Shown here in pieces: positions 8,938 through 17,833 of a DNA stretch of 64,000 nt. The notes below the pieces were generated by a model. The model made no database searches. It was not told where the DNA came from and saw nothing but the letters and a program-made list of their open reading frames with translations. This DNA is from UBA3006 sp036746695 (lineage in GTDB: Bacteria > Actinomycetota > Acidimicrobiia > Acidimicrobiales > Ilumatobacteraceae). Location of the stretch: positions 992,001 to 1,056,000 of the forward strand of contig DAIODP010000001.1 in NCBI GenBank assembly GCA_036746695.1. The letters run 5' to 3'. How positions within the stretch are numbered: the stretch's first letter is position 1; each line of letters starts with the position of its first letter. The position numbers and the translations under genes are program-made.

Positions 8938-10808
8938 TGTCGCATTCTCGACAAGCTTCTTTGCGCCTCCAGTTTGGTTCACCAACGGGTGTTTTTCTTC
9001 TCATTGTTTCCTTGGCCGTGGGCACGTCTGTATTCACATATGTCGCCGATTGGCGAATAGCTCTACCATCCAACACCGATTGGTTGATGGTGGGTGACGC
9101 CGCACAGCACTATCTCGGTTGGGCATTCTTTCGCCACACACCTTTCCTTCAATTCCCACTTGGCAACAACCCTAAATTGGGTCTAGATGTTTCCAGTTCG
9201 GTTGTATTTACCGATTCACTCCCACTTGCAGCACTCATTTTCAAACCGCTCGGCCGCTTCTTTGGTACTGATTTTCAATATTTCGGACTATGGATTTGGT
9301 CTTGCTTCGTGCTTCAGGCGTACTGGTCAATACGCATCCTGAGGCGTTTCGTCCACTACTTCCCTCACCTGCTTCTTTCTTGTGTATTTATCGTCTTTTC
9401 TCCAATACTCATTTATCGATTAATCCACGATGGTTACGGTCACATCGCACTTGCAAGCCACTTTTTGATCCTCCTCGCGTTTGATCTCTATTTAGACACG
9501 AATCGAAAGACAAAATCTTGGTGCACTCTCTTTGCTGCGACATTGTTAATCCACGCGTATTTCGTACCGATGATCGCATTCATCTGGTTCGCCAATCTTT
9601 GGCTAAAACGAAAAAACAAAACTTCCAAAACAAAGCAAACCGCGATGCAGATAGTGATCATTGGTCTTACAGGCTTGACTACTGCAATTGGAATTGGTTA
9701 TGCATCGCTCGGCCCAAGGCTATTCATTGGTGACAGCCGAGTCACACCAGACAGTTGGAACTACATTTTTCGTTGGCAGCCACTCTCGCTCGTTGATTCT
9801 GCTACCCACATGTCACCGGGCTGGTCAACCTTGCTGTACAACCAGCAAGAGTTGATGGGCGATAGTGAGGGGTTTAGTTTTCTAGGCCTCGGCATGATTG
9901 CGCTTGTATCTTTTCTGGTCGTCACAATTTTCGTGCAATATGTGAACAGCGCTCTGACCACCCTACATGCGTTGATTTTGGTGTGCGGGCTGGGAGCTGT
10001 TCTATTAATTTTTACTTCACGACAGGTTTTTTCAAATATTCTTTTCAGTGCGGCAATGGTGTTTATCGCCAGCCAACTTCTTGCTCATTTATTTAGCAAC
10101 TCACACATCCATCAACGAAAGAAATACACTCCGCTTATCTTGGCGGTGGCAGTACTCGCCTTTTACTCACTCACTAATCGTCCAGGCTCTGGACAGCGCA
10201 CCTGGTTTGAATACCCGCTCATATTTGGTGTCAAGACTTTCACGGAGACTTTCCGCACCCACGCAAGGTACATCTGGCCGGCCTATTACCTGCTGGTTAT
10301 TGCAGTGCTCATCCTCGTAAACAAGCGCATTGTCAAACACGCGGCAACTTCACTTTTGGTTGTTTGCCTGGCGGTTCAATTTGTTGACACCCGCGGGGCT
10401 ATCAGCCAGGCCCGAGAGCGATTTGACACCACCAAAGAATGGTCAGATCCCCTTACCGATCCATATTGGGATTTGCTGGGCAATAAGTACGAAAATCTCA
10501 TCGTTTATCCCCCATTACAAAAAGACGCGGCGGGTGAGTGGATAGTCATGGGAAATTTTGCGGCCACCTATCAGTTAGGAACAAACTCTTTCTACTTCTC
10601 ACGGTGGGATGTAACGCAATACGAAGCACCTACAAGCGAAATCCGTTATGACCTCATTCTTAACGAACTGGATCCATCAAACATTTATGTTGTCAATGAC
10701 AATGACCTATGGGACGGCCTCATTCAAGAGCCTCGTCGAGTGGCTTTCATGGGAGATCTGAACGGAAGACACGTGATTGCACCGCTTCCAAATCCACGCG
10801 GGCTGTAG
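8937..10808 (+). CDS. DUF6311-like polytopic membrane protein, paralogue 1
   Basis: 623 residues from ATG 8937 (TTG at 8934 is also in frame). About 11-12 transmembrane segments and a C-terminal soluble domain of about 130 residues. The first extracytoplasmic loop has DWLMVGDAAQHYLGWAFFR followed by FPLGNNP and SSVVFTDSLPLAAL, then the helix FQYFGLWIWSCFVLQ. These blocks recur in the next two genes. I recall this pattern from the DUF6311 family. An acidic residue in the first outer loop, as here (GDAAQH), is where GT-C glycosyltransferases keep their catalytic Asp, so a lipid-linked-sugar transferase is a reasonable inference. AT-richer than the flanking genes. Confidence 0.75.
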   Translation: MSHSRQASLRLQFGSPTGVFLLIVSLAVGTSVFTYVADWRIALPSNTDWLMVGDAAQHYLGWAFFRHTPFLQFPLGNNPKLGLDVSSSVVFTDSLPLAALIFKPLGRFFGTDFQYFGLWIWSCFVLQAYWSIRILRRFVHYFPHLLLSCVFIVFSPILIYRLIHDGYGHIALASHFLILLAFDLYLDTNRKTKSWCTLFAATLLIHAYFVPMIAFIWFANLWLKRKNKTSKTKQTAMQIVIIGLTGLTTAIGIGYASLGPRLFIGDSRVTPDSWNYIFRWQPLSLVDSATHMSPGWSTLLYNQQELMGDSEGFSFLGLGMIALVSFLVVTIFVQYVNSALTTLHALILVCGLGAVLLIFTSRQVFSNILFSAAMVFIASQLLAHLFSNSHIHQRKKYTPLILAVAVLAFYSLTNRPGSGQRTWFEYPLIFGVKTFTETFRTHARYIWPAYYLLVIAVLILVNKRIVKHAATSLLVVCLAVQFVDTRGAISQARERFDTTKEWSDPLTDPYWDLLGNKYENLIVYPPLQKDAAGEWIVMGNFAATYQLGTNSFYFSRWDVTQYEAPTSEIRYDLILNELDPSNIYVVNDNDLWDGLIQEPRRVAFMGDLNGRHVIAPLPNPRGL

Positions 10809-10944
10809 GGAGTACCATCTTCAATCGTGTCGTTGTTTGACGGTTTTGCAAGACCCCACAAAGAAGTTTTTGGCAAAGGCGAATGCGCTTGTCATGTCTC
10901 CTCCGCGGCAATCAACACTTCGGCATCTGCAGAGAACGTAATTT

Positions 10945-12615
10945 ATGACCAACAACATTAGACCAGCGACAAATTACACGCCGTTGGGTCGTTTTGAACG
11001 GATCATCGGTTTCGTTGCATCGACAATTTCTTTCCAACTCATTGTCGGTTTTGCAAGAGTCAATCCAAAATCAACAGAATGGCTTTTGGGTGGGGCTGCC
11101 GCAAATTATCTAGGTTGGGAATTCTTTCGCAAATCATCTCTTGCTAATTTTCCATTGGGTTCATCACCAAACTTTGGCATCGGATTCAGTTCCTCAATCG
11201 TATTCACCGATTCAATTCCGCTGATTGCAATCCCACTAAAATTTCTCTTGTTCGCCTACCATGGTCAATTTCAATACTTTGGTTTTTGGCTTCTCTTGTG
11301 TTTCGTGCTGCAGGGTTTCTTCGCACAAAGAATTATCAGCCGGTTTTCAAACAGCAAAATACTTCGTTTGGCGGGTCCAGTTCTCTTTCTCGTATCACCC
11401 ATTTTTCTCTACCGACTTACATTCGATGGCTTTGGTCACCTAGCGCTAACTGGGCAATTTGTTGTCCTCTGGGCAATAGATGCGGCGCTGTCAAATAACC
11501 CGCGGTCACGGTCGTGGATAGTTCTCGCCCCTGTTTCAATACTTATCAATTTTTATCTTTTTGCGATGGTGCTGTCATTCTCTTTTACTTGGTTCGTATT
11601 TTTATTTTTCTCAAACAAGTCAAAAAGTTTGGTTCTATTAATAATCTCCAGAAACTGCATTTTTTCTGGAGTTCTTACTCTAATTGCGTTCTATCTGGCA
11701 GGTGGACTGATACCCAATGATGCGACATCTTCCGGATTCGGTGTTTACCGCTCTTCGCTCACTTCACTCATCGACCCTCAACCTTCATTAGACACTTCAT
11801 GGTCACATATTCTCGGCAATGTTTCAGATTTACCAGGAAGCTCTGAAGGATTCGCCTTCGTTGGGATGGCTTCCCTGCTTCTCATACCCTTTGTCTGTTT
11901 TGGATTGAACTGGGTATTTCAAAAGAGGCATCTCTCTTTGGTCTCAATCATTCTCGTCTCAATCGCACTTTCACTATTCGCGCTATCTCCTTCTATTTCG
12001 ATTGCCAGCCGTGAATTGTTCAGCTACTCAGTTCCTAATGCTCTTACTCCAATATTTTCTGCCTTTCGATCTGCTGGCAGATTTTCATGGCCGGCCGTAT
12101 ATCTGATCTTGATTCTTGCCATCATTGGCATTGAACGATTGAGGGTTCGCAGCGGAGTTTTTGTTGTTTTGATTCCATTACTGACAGTGATTCAGGTGTG
12201 GGACAGTTCGACAGCAATTGCAAACACGAAGGAGCGCTTCGAAGAGTCCAATTTTGTGTCAGCTTTATCAGACCCACTTTGGAAAGAATTCGCAGCAGAC
12301 TACAAACACCTCGTGGTCATTCCACCCCTGAACAACGATCCCAATTGGATTGATTTCGCCTTGTTTGCAAACTCATTCAAACTGACAACCAACGCTGCCT
12401 ATGTCAGCAGAACTAATGAGGCGCACATGTTCCAGCTAGCAGGGGAACTTCAAGGCTTGCTAGAGCGTCGCAAGTTCGATGCCGACACGTTGTACGTGCT
12501 CACAAATTATCCACCTAACCCTGTCGCCGATGCTCTTGTCGGCCTTAATGGTTCACCACTCGTGGGTGGCGCCACCATCACTAGGCTGAACGAGTTCGTT
12601 GTAATCGCGCCCTAG
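10945..12615 (+). CDS. DUF6311-like polytopic membrane protein, paralogue 2 (divergent loop)
   Basis: 556 residues, ATG at 10945. Shares the block order of its neighbours: YLGWEFFR, FPLGSSP, SSSIVFTDSIPLIAI, FQYFGFWLLLCFVLQ, then a C-terminal domain with VVIPPLNNDPNWIDFALFANS. The conserved loop GDAAQH of paralogues 1 and 3 reads GGAAAN here, so the acidic residue and the following polar pair are lost. If that Asp is catalytic this copy may be inactive or changed in function. A 136-bp spacer before it shows no recognisable feature. Confidence 0.72.
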   Translation: MTNNIRPATNYTPLGRFERIIGFVASTISFQLIVGFARVNPKSTEWLLGGAAANYLGWEFFRKSSLANFPLGSSPNFGIGFSSSIVFTDSIPLIAIPLKFLLFAYHGQFQYFGFWLLLCFVLQGFFAQRIISRFSNSKILRLAGPVLFLVSPIFLYRLTFDGFGHLALTGQFVVLWAIDAALSNNPRSRSWIVLAPVSILINFYLFAMVLSFSFTWFVFLFFSNKSKSLVLLIISRNCIFSGVLTLIAFYLAGGLIPNDATSSGFGVYRSSLTSLIDPQPSLDTSWSHILGNVSDLPGSSEGFAFVGMASLLLIPFVCFGLNWVFQKRHLSLVSIILVSIALSLFALSPSISIASRELFSYSVPNALTPIFSAFRSAGRFSWPAVYLILILAIIGIERLRVRSGVFVVLIPLLTVIQVWDSSTAIANTKERFEESNFVSALSDPLWKEFAADYKHLVVIPPLNNDPNWIDFALFANSFKLTTNAAYVSRTNEAHMFQLAGELQGLLERRKFDADTLYVLTNYPPNPVADALVGLNGSPLVGGATITRLNEFVVIAP

Positions 12616-12628
12616 AAGGTTCCATTAA

Positions 12629-14455
12629 ATGAAGACAACCGATTGGATGAAGCGTCTGCTTGGTCAAAGGGTACTTCTTTCACTTTTTTTTGGAACGCTT
12701 GCGTTTATTTCCCTCACTGGTGGTTCCATTTTCCTGCCATCCAATGATCAATGGTTGATGATTGGAGATGCGGCGCAACATCAGATTGGTTGGGAATTTT
12801 TTCGAACCACAGCGCTGTTTCAGTGGCCTATTGGACTAAATCCTTCATTGGGTCTTGTTTTTTCAAGTTCTATTGTTTTCACCGACTCCATCCCCCTTGC
12901 ATCCTTTCTGTTTAAACCTTTTTCAATCATTTTGGGATCTTCATTCCAATACTTCGGGCTATGGATTTGGCTGTGTTTCGTTCTCCAATATCACTTTGCC
13001 CATCGAATCATTTCAAAATTCAGTACCGAGCAGTTAACAATCACCCTCTCGTCGTTGTTTTTCGTTATTTCACCTCCATTCCTTTACCGCATGATCCACG
13101 AAGGTTCAGGGCACATTGCCCTCGTCAGTCATTTCCTCATCCTTGCCGCGATTGATTTGTATCTAGATCATCGACTTCGCCTCAAAAGTTGGATCATCCT
13201 GCTTTCAGCAGGCGTATTGATCCAGGCCTACTTTGTTCCAATGCTGCTTGCCATTTGGGGCGCCAACCTCGTGAGAAACGTGCTCTCCAAGCGACAAGGT
13301 GTTCGGCAAGCATCAATCCAGCTGTTCGGCGCTCTCGGCGTTTTACTCTTCGTGGCATGGGCTGCCGGTTACTTCGTCGTGGGCTCTTCCTTTAACCCAA
13401 CTGGTTGGGACTACGTATTTCGTTGGCAGCCTTTATCGCTGGTTGATTCAGGCACCGACGGCTCTACTGGCTGGTCTTATCTCTTCCGCAACACTGCCCA
13501 ATTAGCCGGCGACACCGAAGCGTTCAGCTATCTCGGCTCTGGTCTTTTACTTCTCGTCATGATCGTGTCTGCACGACAATTGTTTTTAGCGAACACGACA
13601 AAGTCTAAAGTTTTTCGATTTTCTGTTTCTGCGTTACCGCTTATCGCTGCGCTGGCGATATCCCTGTATCGAAACTCGATCGAATTGGCCATTTTTTTTA
13701 ACCTTGCTTCGTTTCTTTCGTTGGTCTCTTTTCTACTGGTTGCAGGCTGGAAGCAATTCAAGCCGTCAAGCGGTGGGGGCGTAATTTCATACCGACCTCT
13801 GGTCATTTCTTGCCTGCTTTTAGGTATCTATAGCATGACGAACAAGATTGGCCTCGGTACAAGACAGTTCTTCGAATATCCACTACTGCCGGGCTTAAAA
13901 GAGTTCACACAAACCTTCCGCACTCACGGACGATCTATTTGGCCTGCTTTTTACGGCATCACATTATTAATCATCATTAGATCATTCTCTTTGATCCCCA
14001 AAAAACTGCGGAGCGCAGTTCTAGCGGCAGCATTGCTCTTCCAGATTGTCGACAGCACGAAGGCCTTTAACGGAGTACGGGAACGATTCACGAACACTCC
14101 AATATGGGAATCCCGTTTGAAGGATCCGCTCTGGAACTTTTGGGCAAAAGAGTATCGATCAATACTTGTAGTGCCACCACTGAACAACGATCCGGATGAC
14201 CTATGGTTGGACATCACCAGATTTGCATCTGCCAATGGATTATCAACAAATAGTGGAAATTTCTCGAGATCAAACTTAAATGTTTATCGTGCGGAAGATT
14301 TACTGGTCGAGAAATCTTTACTAGAAGGCGACTTTTCGAGTCTAAACCTTTACATAATTCAGGATACTAATTTGTGGAATAAACTAAAAGGCTTACAGGA
14401 TAAGTCACAAACGCGAATGTTCATCAAAGATGGATTTAATGTTTTCGCTCCTTAA
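12629..14455 (+). CDS. DUF6311-like polytopic membrane protein, paralogue 3
   Basis: 608 residues, 13 bp after paralogue 2, with a GAAGG Shine-Dalgarno just before the ATG. Loop motif QWLMIGDAAQHQIGWEFFR, then SSSIVFTDSIPLAS, FQYFGLWIWLCFVLQ and PPFLYRMIHEGSGHIALVSH, closely matching paralogue 1 (PILIYRLIHDGYGHIALASH). A later segment RWQPLSLVDSGTDGSTGWSY matches paralogue 1 RWQPLSLVDSATHMSPGWST, so copies 1 and 3 are the closer pair. The C-terminal soluble domain carries VVPPLNNDPDDLWLDITRFAS. Function as for paralogue 1, inferred only. Confidence 0.74.
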   Translation: MKTTDWMKRLLGQRVLLSLFFGTLAFISLTGGSIFLPSNDQWLMIGDAAQHQIGWEFFRTTALFQWPIGLNPSLGLVFSSSIVFTDSIPLASFLFKPFSIILGSSFQYFGLWIWLCFVLQYHFAHRIISKFSTEQLTITLSSLFFVISPPFLYRMIHEGSGHIALVSHFLILAAIDLYLDHRLRLKSWIILLSAGVLIQAYFVPMLLAIWGANLVRNVLSKRQGVRQASIQLFGALGVLLFVAWAAGYFVVGSSFNPTGWDYVFRWQPLSLVDSGTDGSTGWSYLFRNTAQLAGDTEAFSYLGSGLLLLVMIVSARQLFLANTTKSKVFRFSVSALPLIAALAISLYRNSIELAIFFNLASFLSLVSFLLVAGWKQFKPSSGGGVISYRPLVISCLLLGIYSMTNKIGLGTRQFFEYPLLPGLKEFTQTFRTHGRSIWPAFYGITLLIIIRSFSLIPKKLRSAVLAAALLFQIVDSTKAFNGVRERFTNTPIWESRLKDPLWNFWAKEYRSILVVPPLNNDPDDLWLDITRFASANGLSTNSGNFSRSNLNVYRAEDLLVEKSLLEGDFSSLNLYIIQDTNLWNKLKGLQDKSQTRMFIKDGFNVFAP

Positions 14456-14601
14456 TCAGCGACGATTGATTAAGACTTTTTTTCTATTATTTATATCCGT
14501 CTTGGTATTTGATGTACAGATTTCCACCGCATTATTAGGTGTTGGTGTCGTCGCGATGCAAATTCATTCTGGTCATATTCTGTTTCGTTGGCTCATCCCG
14601 G

Positions 14602-16911
14602 ATGAGCGCTGAACCTACAGTGGTTTCGATGACCAATAGTTGCGAAAGTGAAGGGTATGCCCGATTTCGGTTGAGAAATCTCACACTCTTTAGTGGCTTC
14701 TTCGGTAGTTGCTGGTTCGTGTTTTTTTATTCAATTGATTTACCAGTTTATTCGTGTATCCGTCTTTTTTTGCTCATGACATTTTCTTCCGTCTTTCTAA
14801 ATTCAAAAATTGGCGATAACCGATATCCGTCGTTCTCTGGAACGACTCTTGGTTCTATTCTTCTCATAGTTGTTTCAGCTTTTACCTGGACAATGATCGT
14901 TTCATATGATTTGTTTTATACCAAACTCTTGTTATTGGTTCTTGGTTGTCTCTTACTTGGCATAATCAGAAAAGTACGATTTGACGATTTCTTTTCTTAT
15001 ACAGGCTCTAGTGTTTCCAAACCCCAAGATGTCAATCTTTGGATTGGGCATTCGACGCTTCTACTCTGGGTCTTAGTTTTTAGAGGTTGGCTGTTTTTGA
15101 GCTTCACCGCGTGTGCTTTGTCTCTGGTTTTTGTCGTTCAGAAGTGTTGGTCGGGTTTTCTCGGTCGATTCACAAAGTTGGTGCAATTCTCACTCTTTTT
15201 CCCATTGGTTTTTGTCTCTGCATTCATTGCTAGACAATTTGTCCAACCATATTCATCCACCTTTTGGACGAGTTACGACCAAATTTTTCGAGGTTCTATA
15301 TCAACTGGATTATCGCGATGGGGCTATACGGATATTAATTTTGGATCTGGTTATGCGCTCAAATACCACTGGTTGGGTGAGTCGGTTAGTGGATTTCTAA
15401 CTCGTGTGGGGTCAGTCAGCGAATTTGATTCGATAAGCCGGCTATCTCCAATGTTGGGAATTTCTCTTGTGATTTTGGGGACAACGGCATTTGCTCGAAC
15501 CATAGAACTGAACGCGGCGGAAACATCTTTGGTTGTCATATTTGTCGCAGCATTTGGCAACGCCACCGATCTGTCGTCAATCGGGACTTTATGGGGGGGA
15601 GGGCTTTTTCTTTTTTCAATTGTGTTTTTCAAAGCTTTACTGGACAATCCAACCACATTGAGTTGTGCTTTTCTTTCAATATTGATTTCCCTTACAACGT
15701 TGGCGCAGAGTCTTTACGGGTTCAGCTTGGGTGCATCAATTTTACTTTTGTCTCTCTATTTTCTTAGAGAGAAAACGTTAACAGTTCGGCCTTTTCTTTT
15801 CATTTTTGTTTTTATCTCTAGCATCCTTATTGCAATTCAGATTTTTCTTTTCAGCACACGTTTGGTCGAAGTTGATGACCAAGGTTTCGGATTTGATAAT
15901 TGGCTTCGTTTTCCAGGAGTCCAGATTCAGATTGGTGGTTCTACGGATAGTGGACCACTGGCAGTTCGACTTAATTCATTTATTTACATTCTTGGTGTTT
16001 TGTCAACTTTCTCAATAATCTTTGGCGGTTTAGTTCGACGCGGTTTAGAGACGTTTTGGGCAAAATGGTTCGTTTCTCTTTCTTGTATCTCGATAATTTT
16101 GATTTCAACAATTAATCTTGGTGAGTTCAACGCGAAACTATGGGCGCCAATCGGTCTTGCGGGCACATTGTTGGCGTCAGGTGTTTCGCTTAAGTTTATT
16201 TCAAGGCAATCAGTTGGTGTTTCTGCCCACGTAGCACTGGTTCTTATTTTGGTTGGGGTTAGTTTTTTCACATATTTCAATCTGCATGTGATTTTGATCA
16301 ATTTTCACAATGGAATACTTAAATTGTTGTTAATGGTGTTTTGCTTTTTGGTTTGTTGCCTTTGGCTTGTTTTGTATTCGAAGAAATCAACTTCAAGAAT
16401 GGAAAGTGTGGTAGTTGCGCTTAGCTGCTTCGTGGTGAGTTTGTTTTTTGTTCCCATAATCGACTCAATAAAACACGGTAGGTTTTTTCAAGATAGTTAT
16501 TCAATGACAGGCATGTTTGGTGGCCCTAATATTGATGACTGTCTGGGTATTATTCGGGAGAACACGCCATCGGATGCTGTTATTGCGTCAAATTTGTGGG
16601 GAATTCCTGGTTCGGGCGAGGAAAAGTACTTCCTTGTAAGTTTGTATACGCAGCGGCGGGTGTTGATAGACGGTCCTCTGTACTCAAAAGGCGTCGACTG
16701 GCCTTCTGTCAACTACTTTGAATCATTAAAAAATACACATACAGATTTCGGAAATACGGTGGATCCTCGTTTGGGTGTCGCTCTTAAATCTCTGGGGGCC
16801 GAGTACTTTATATTTGATACTCGATTACCAAACCCTGATCGAACCTGGACGGAAGTCGCTGGCTATAAAGTTCTGGTTTCCAACTCTGAATGTTCGGTCA
16901 TCGAGCTATAG
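14602..16911 (+). CDS. large polytopic membrane protein of unknown function
   Basis: 769 residues from the ATG at 14602; the frame is open from 14539, and 14629 is another candidate. About 15 hydrophobic segments, then a soluble C-terminal domain of about 130 residues (DDCLGIIRENTPSDAVIASNL onward, ending in a beta-rich stretch). A central outer-loop block contains WTSYDQIFRGSISTGLSRWG and YALKYHWLGESVSGFLTRVG. It does not share the DUF6311 blocks. The architecture, many TM helices followed by a soluble tail, resembles uncharacterised GT-C-like actinobacterial proteins. This is the most AT-rich gene of the 8.9-16.9 kb stretch, which suggests transfer or relaxed codon use. The 146-bp gap upstream is AT-rich; nothing certain is seen in it. 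Confidence 0.65.
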   Translation: MSAEPTVVSMTNSCESEGYARFRLRNLTLFSGFFGSCWFVFFYSIDLPVYSCIRLFLLMTFSSVFLNSKIGDNRYPSFSGTTLGSILLIVVSAFTWTMIVSYDLFYTKLLLLVLGCLLLGIIRKVRFDDFFSYTGSSVSKPQDVNLWIGHSTLLLWVLVFRGWLFLSFTACALSLVFVVQKCWSGFLGRFTKLVQFSLFFPLVFVSAFIARQFVQPYSSTFWTSYDQIFRGSISTGLSRWGYTDINFGSGYALKYHWLGESVSGFLTRVGSVSEFDSISRLSPMLGISLVILGTTAFARTIELNAAETSLVVIFVAAFGNATDLSSIGTLWGGGLFLFSIVFFKALLDNPTTLSCAFLSILISLTTLAQSLYGFSLGASILLLSLYFLREKTLTVRPFLFIFVFISSILIAIQIFLFSTRLVEVDDQGFGFDNWLRFPGVQIQIGGSTDSGPLAVRLNSFIYILGVLSTFSIIFGGLVRRGLETFWAKWFVSLSCISIILISTINLGEFNAKLWAPIGLAGTLLASGVSLKFISRQSVGVSAHVALVLILVGVSFFTYFNLHVILINFHNGILKLLLMVFCFLVCCLWLVLYSKKSTSRMESVVVALSCFVVSLFFVPIIDSIKHGRFFQDSYSMTGMFGGPNIDDCLGIIRENTPSDAVIASNLWGIPGSGEEKYFLVSLYTQRRVLIDGPLYSKGVDWPSVNYFESLKNTHTDFGNTVDPRLGVALKSLGAEYFIFDTRLPNPDRTWTEVAGYKVLVSNSECSVIEL

Positions 16912-16940
16912 CTTTTTTGTGGCTGATTCTTCTATGTTGG

Positions 16941-17013
16941 TGCGCTCGGCCGGAGTCGAACCGACAACCTTCTGATCCGTAGTCAGATGCTCTATCCATT
17001 GAGCTACGAGCGC
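16941..17013 (-). tRNA. tRNA-Arg (ACG)
   Basis: The reverse strand folds as a standard cloverleaf: acceptor GCGCTCG/CGAGCGC, anticodon stem TCTGA/TCAGA with loop CTACGGA (anticodon ACG), and T-loop TTCGACT. CCA is encoded (16938-16940 on the complement). It marks the right edge of the AT-rich membrane-protein block. Confidence 0.95.
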
Positions 17014-17062
17014 TTAACGACACCTGATCCTACTTGCGGTTTCGGCAACACTCCACCCACCT

Positions 17063-17611
17063 CTACTCCCAGGGGCCCCAACCATTGCGCTGATACAGGC
17101 GATAGGCGGCGGCTGCGTTTAGGCGTGGGTCAAACATTTGACTTGGACTGGTAATCCCTACATTCGGCAGCCACGAGGTGTGCCAGCGGTAGTAGATCTG
17201 GAAGAGGCCATAACAGCACTTACTTCCACTCAGTGCCGACGGGTTGAACCGACTTTCACGTTCGGCAATTGCCAGTGCTCGTTCTTCTAACTGATCGGGC
17301 CACGCGTCGCGAATGAATTGAATCACTTCGGCCTTCGTGAATTCATTTTGGGGTGGTTTAGGAGATTTGCTAGGGACTGCGGGAATGCACACTTGATCAC
17401 CAGGCAAGATGCGGGTTGATTGCTTGGCGCTATTGAGTTTCAGAACCTTTTTCAACGTGGTGTTTGATTTAGCAGCGATGCGCCACCATGAGTCACCCTG
17501 TTTAACGACATAGGTATTCGAGCATGCTGCCAGAACGGGAGACGCTTCTACGGACAACATGGCGCAAGCGAACGCGCCAACAACAATTAACCGCACAACG
17601 CGATAGATCAT
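17063..17611 (-). CDS. secreted LysM and lysozyme/transglycosylase-like protein
   Basis: 182 residues starting MIYRVVRL. It has a signal peptide (about 1-28), a LysM peptidoglycan-binding domain (YVVKQGDSWWRIAAKSN to PGDQVCIP, about 32-78), a Lys/Pro linker, and a transglycosylase-like domain (AIAERESRFNPSA, YGLFQIYYRWHTSW, AAYRLYQRNGWGPWE, about 100-182). ERES would supply the catalytic Glu. The protein stops directly after GWGPWE, as such domains often do. The ATG shares its A with the CCA end of the upstream tRNA-Ser gene, so an in-frame GTG six codons in is an alternative start. Confidence 0.85.
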   Translation of the reverse strand: MIYRVVRLIVVGAFACAMLSVEASPVLAACSNTYVVKQGDSWWRIAAKSNTTLKKVLKLNSAKQSTRILPGDQVCIPAVPSKSPKPPQNEFTKAEVIQFIRDAWPDQLEERALAIAERESRFNPSALSGSKCCYGLFQIYYRWHTSWLPNVGITSPSQMFDPRLNAAAAYRLYQRNGWGPWE

Positions 17612-17613
17612 GG

Positions 17614-17701
17614 CGGAGAGGGTGGGATTTGAACCCACGGTCCGGTTTACCCGGACAACGCCTTAGCAGGGCGCCCCATTCGGCCTCTCTGGCACCTCTC
17701 C
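17614..17701 (-). tRNA. tRNA-Ser (GCT)
   Basis: Class II tRNA with a long variable arm (TTGTCCGGGTAAACCGGAC). Acceptor GGAGAGG/CCTCTCC, anticodon loop CTGCTAA (GCT), T-loop TTCAAAT. The encoded CCA (17611-17613 on the complement) overlaps the start codon of the LysM gene by one base. Confidence 0.95.
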
Positions 17702-17738
17702 TGGAAAAACCTGATGAATGAGTTGCTGAGTGTACTGG

Positions 17739-17822
17739 CGGAACGGGAGGGATTCGAACCCCCGGGCCTTTTGAGCCGTCCGCTTTCAAGGCGGATGCGT
17801 TTGTCCACTCTGCCACCGTTCC
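17739..17822 (-). tRNA. tRNA-Ser (TGA)
   Basis: Class II tRNA: acceptor GGAACGG/CCGTTCC, anticodon stem TCCGC/GCGGA with loop CTTGAAA (TGA), and a long variable arm. CCA is encoded (17736-17738 on the complement). It lies 37 bp upstream of tRNA-Ser(GCT) on the same strand, probably co-transcribed with it and with pheA. Confidence 0.95.
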
Positions 17823-17833
17823 GTTTGGGAACG

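Noticed and set aside
14430..14612. 60-codon frame between the third DUF6311-like gene and the next membrane protein
   Set aside because: It encodes a possible TM helix but overlaps both neighbours, lacks a clear ribosome binding site and has no recognisable family; kept only as a doubtful possibility.
16938..17013. tRNA-Arg as the attachment site of the 8.9-16.9 kb AT-rich block
   Set aside because: I looked for a second copy of the tRNA-Arg 3' end near 8.4-8.95 kb and in the gaps at 10.8 and 14.5 kb and found none.
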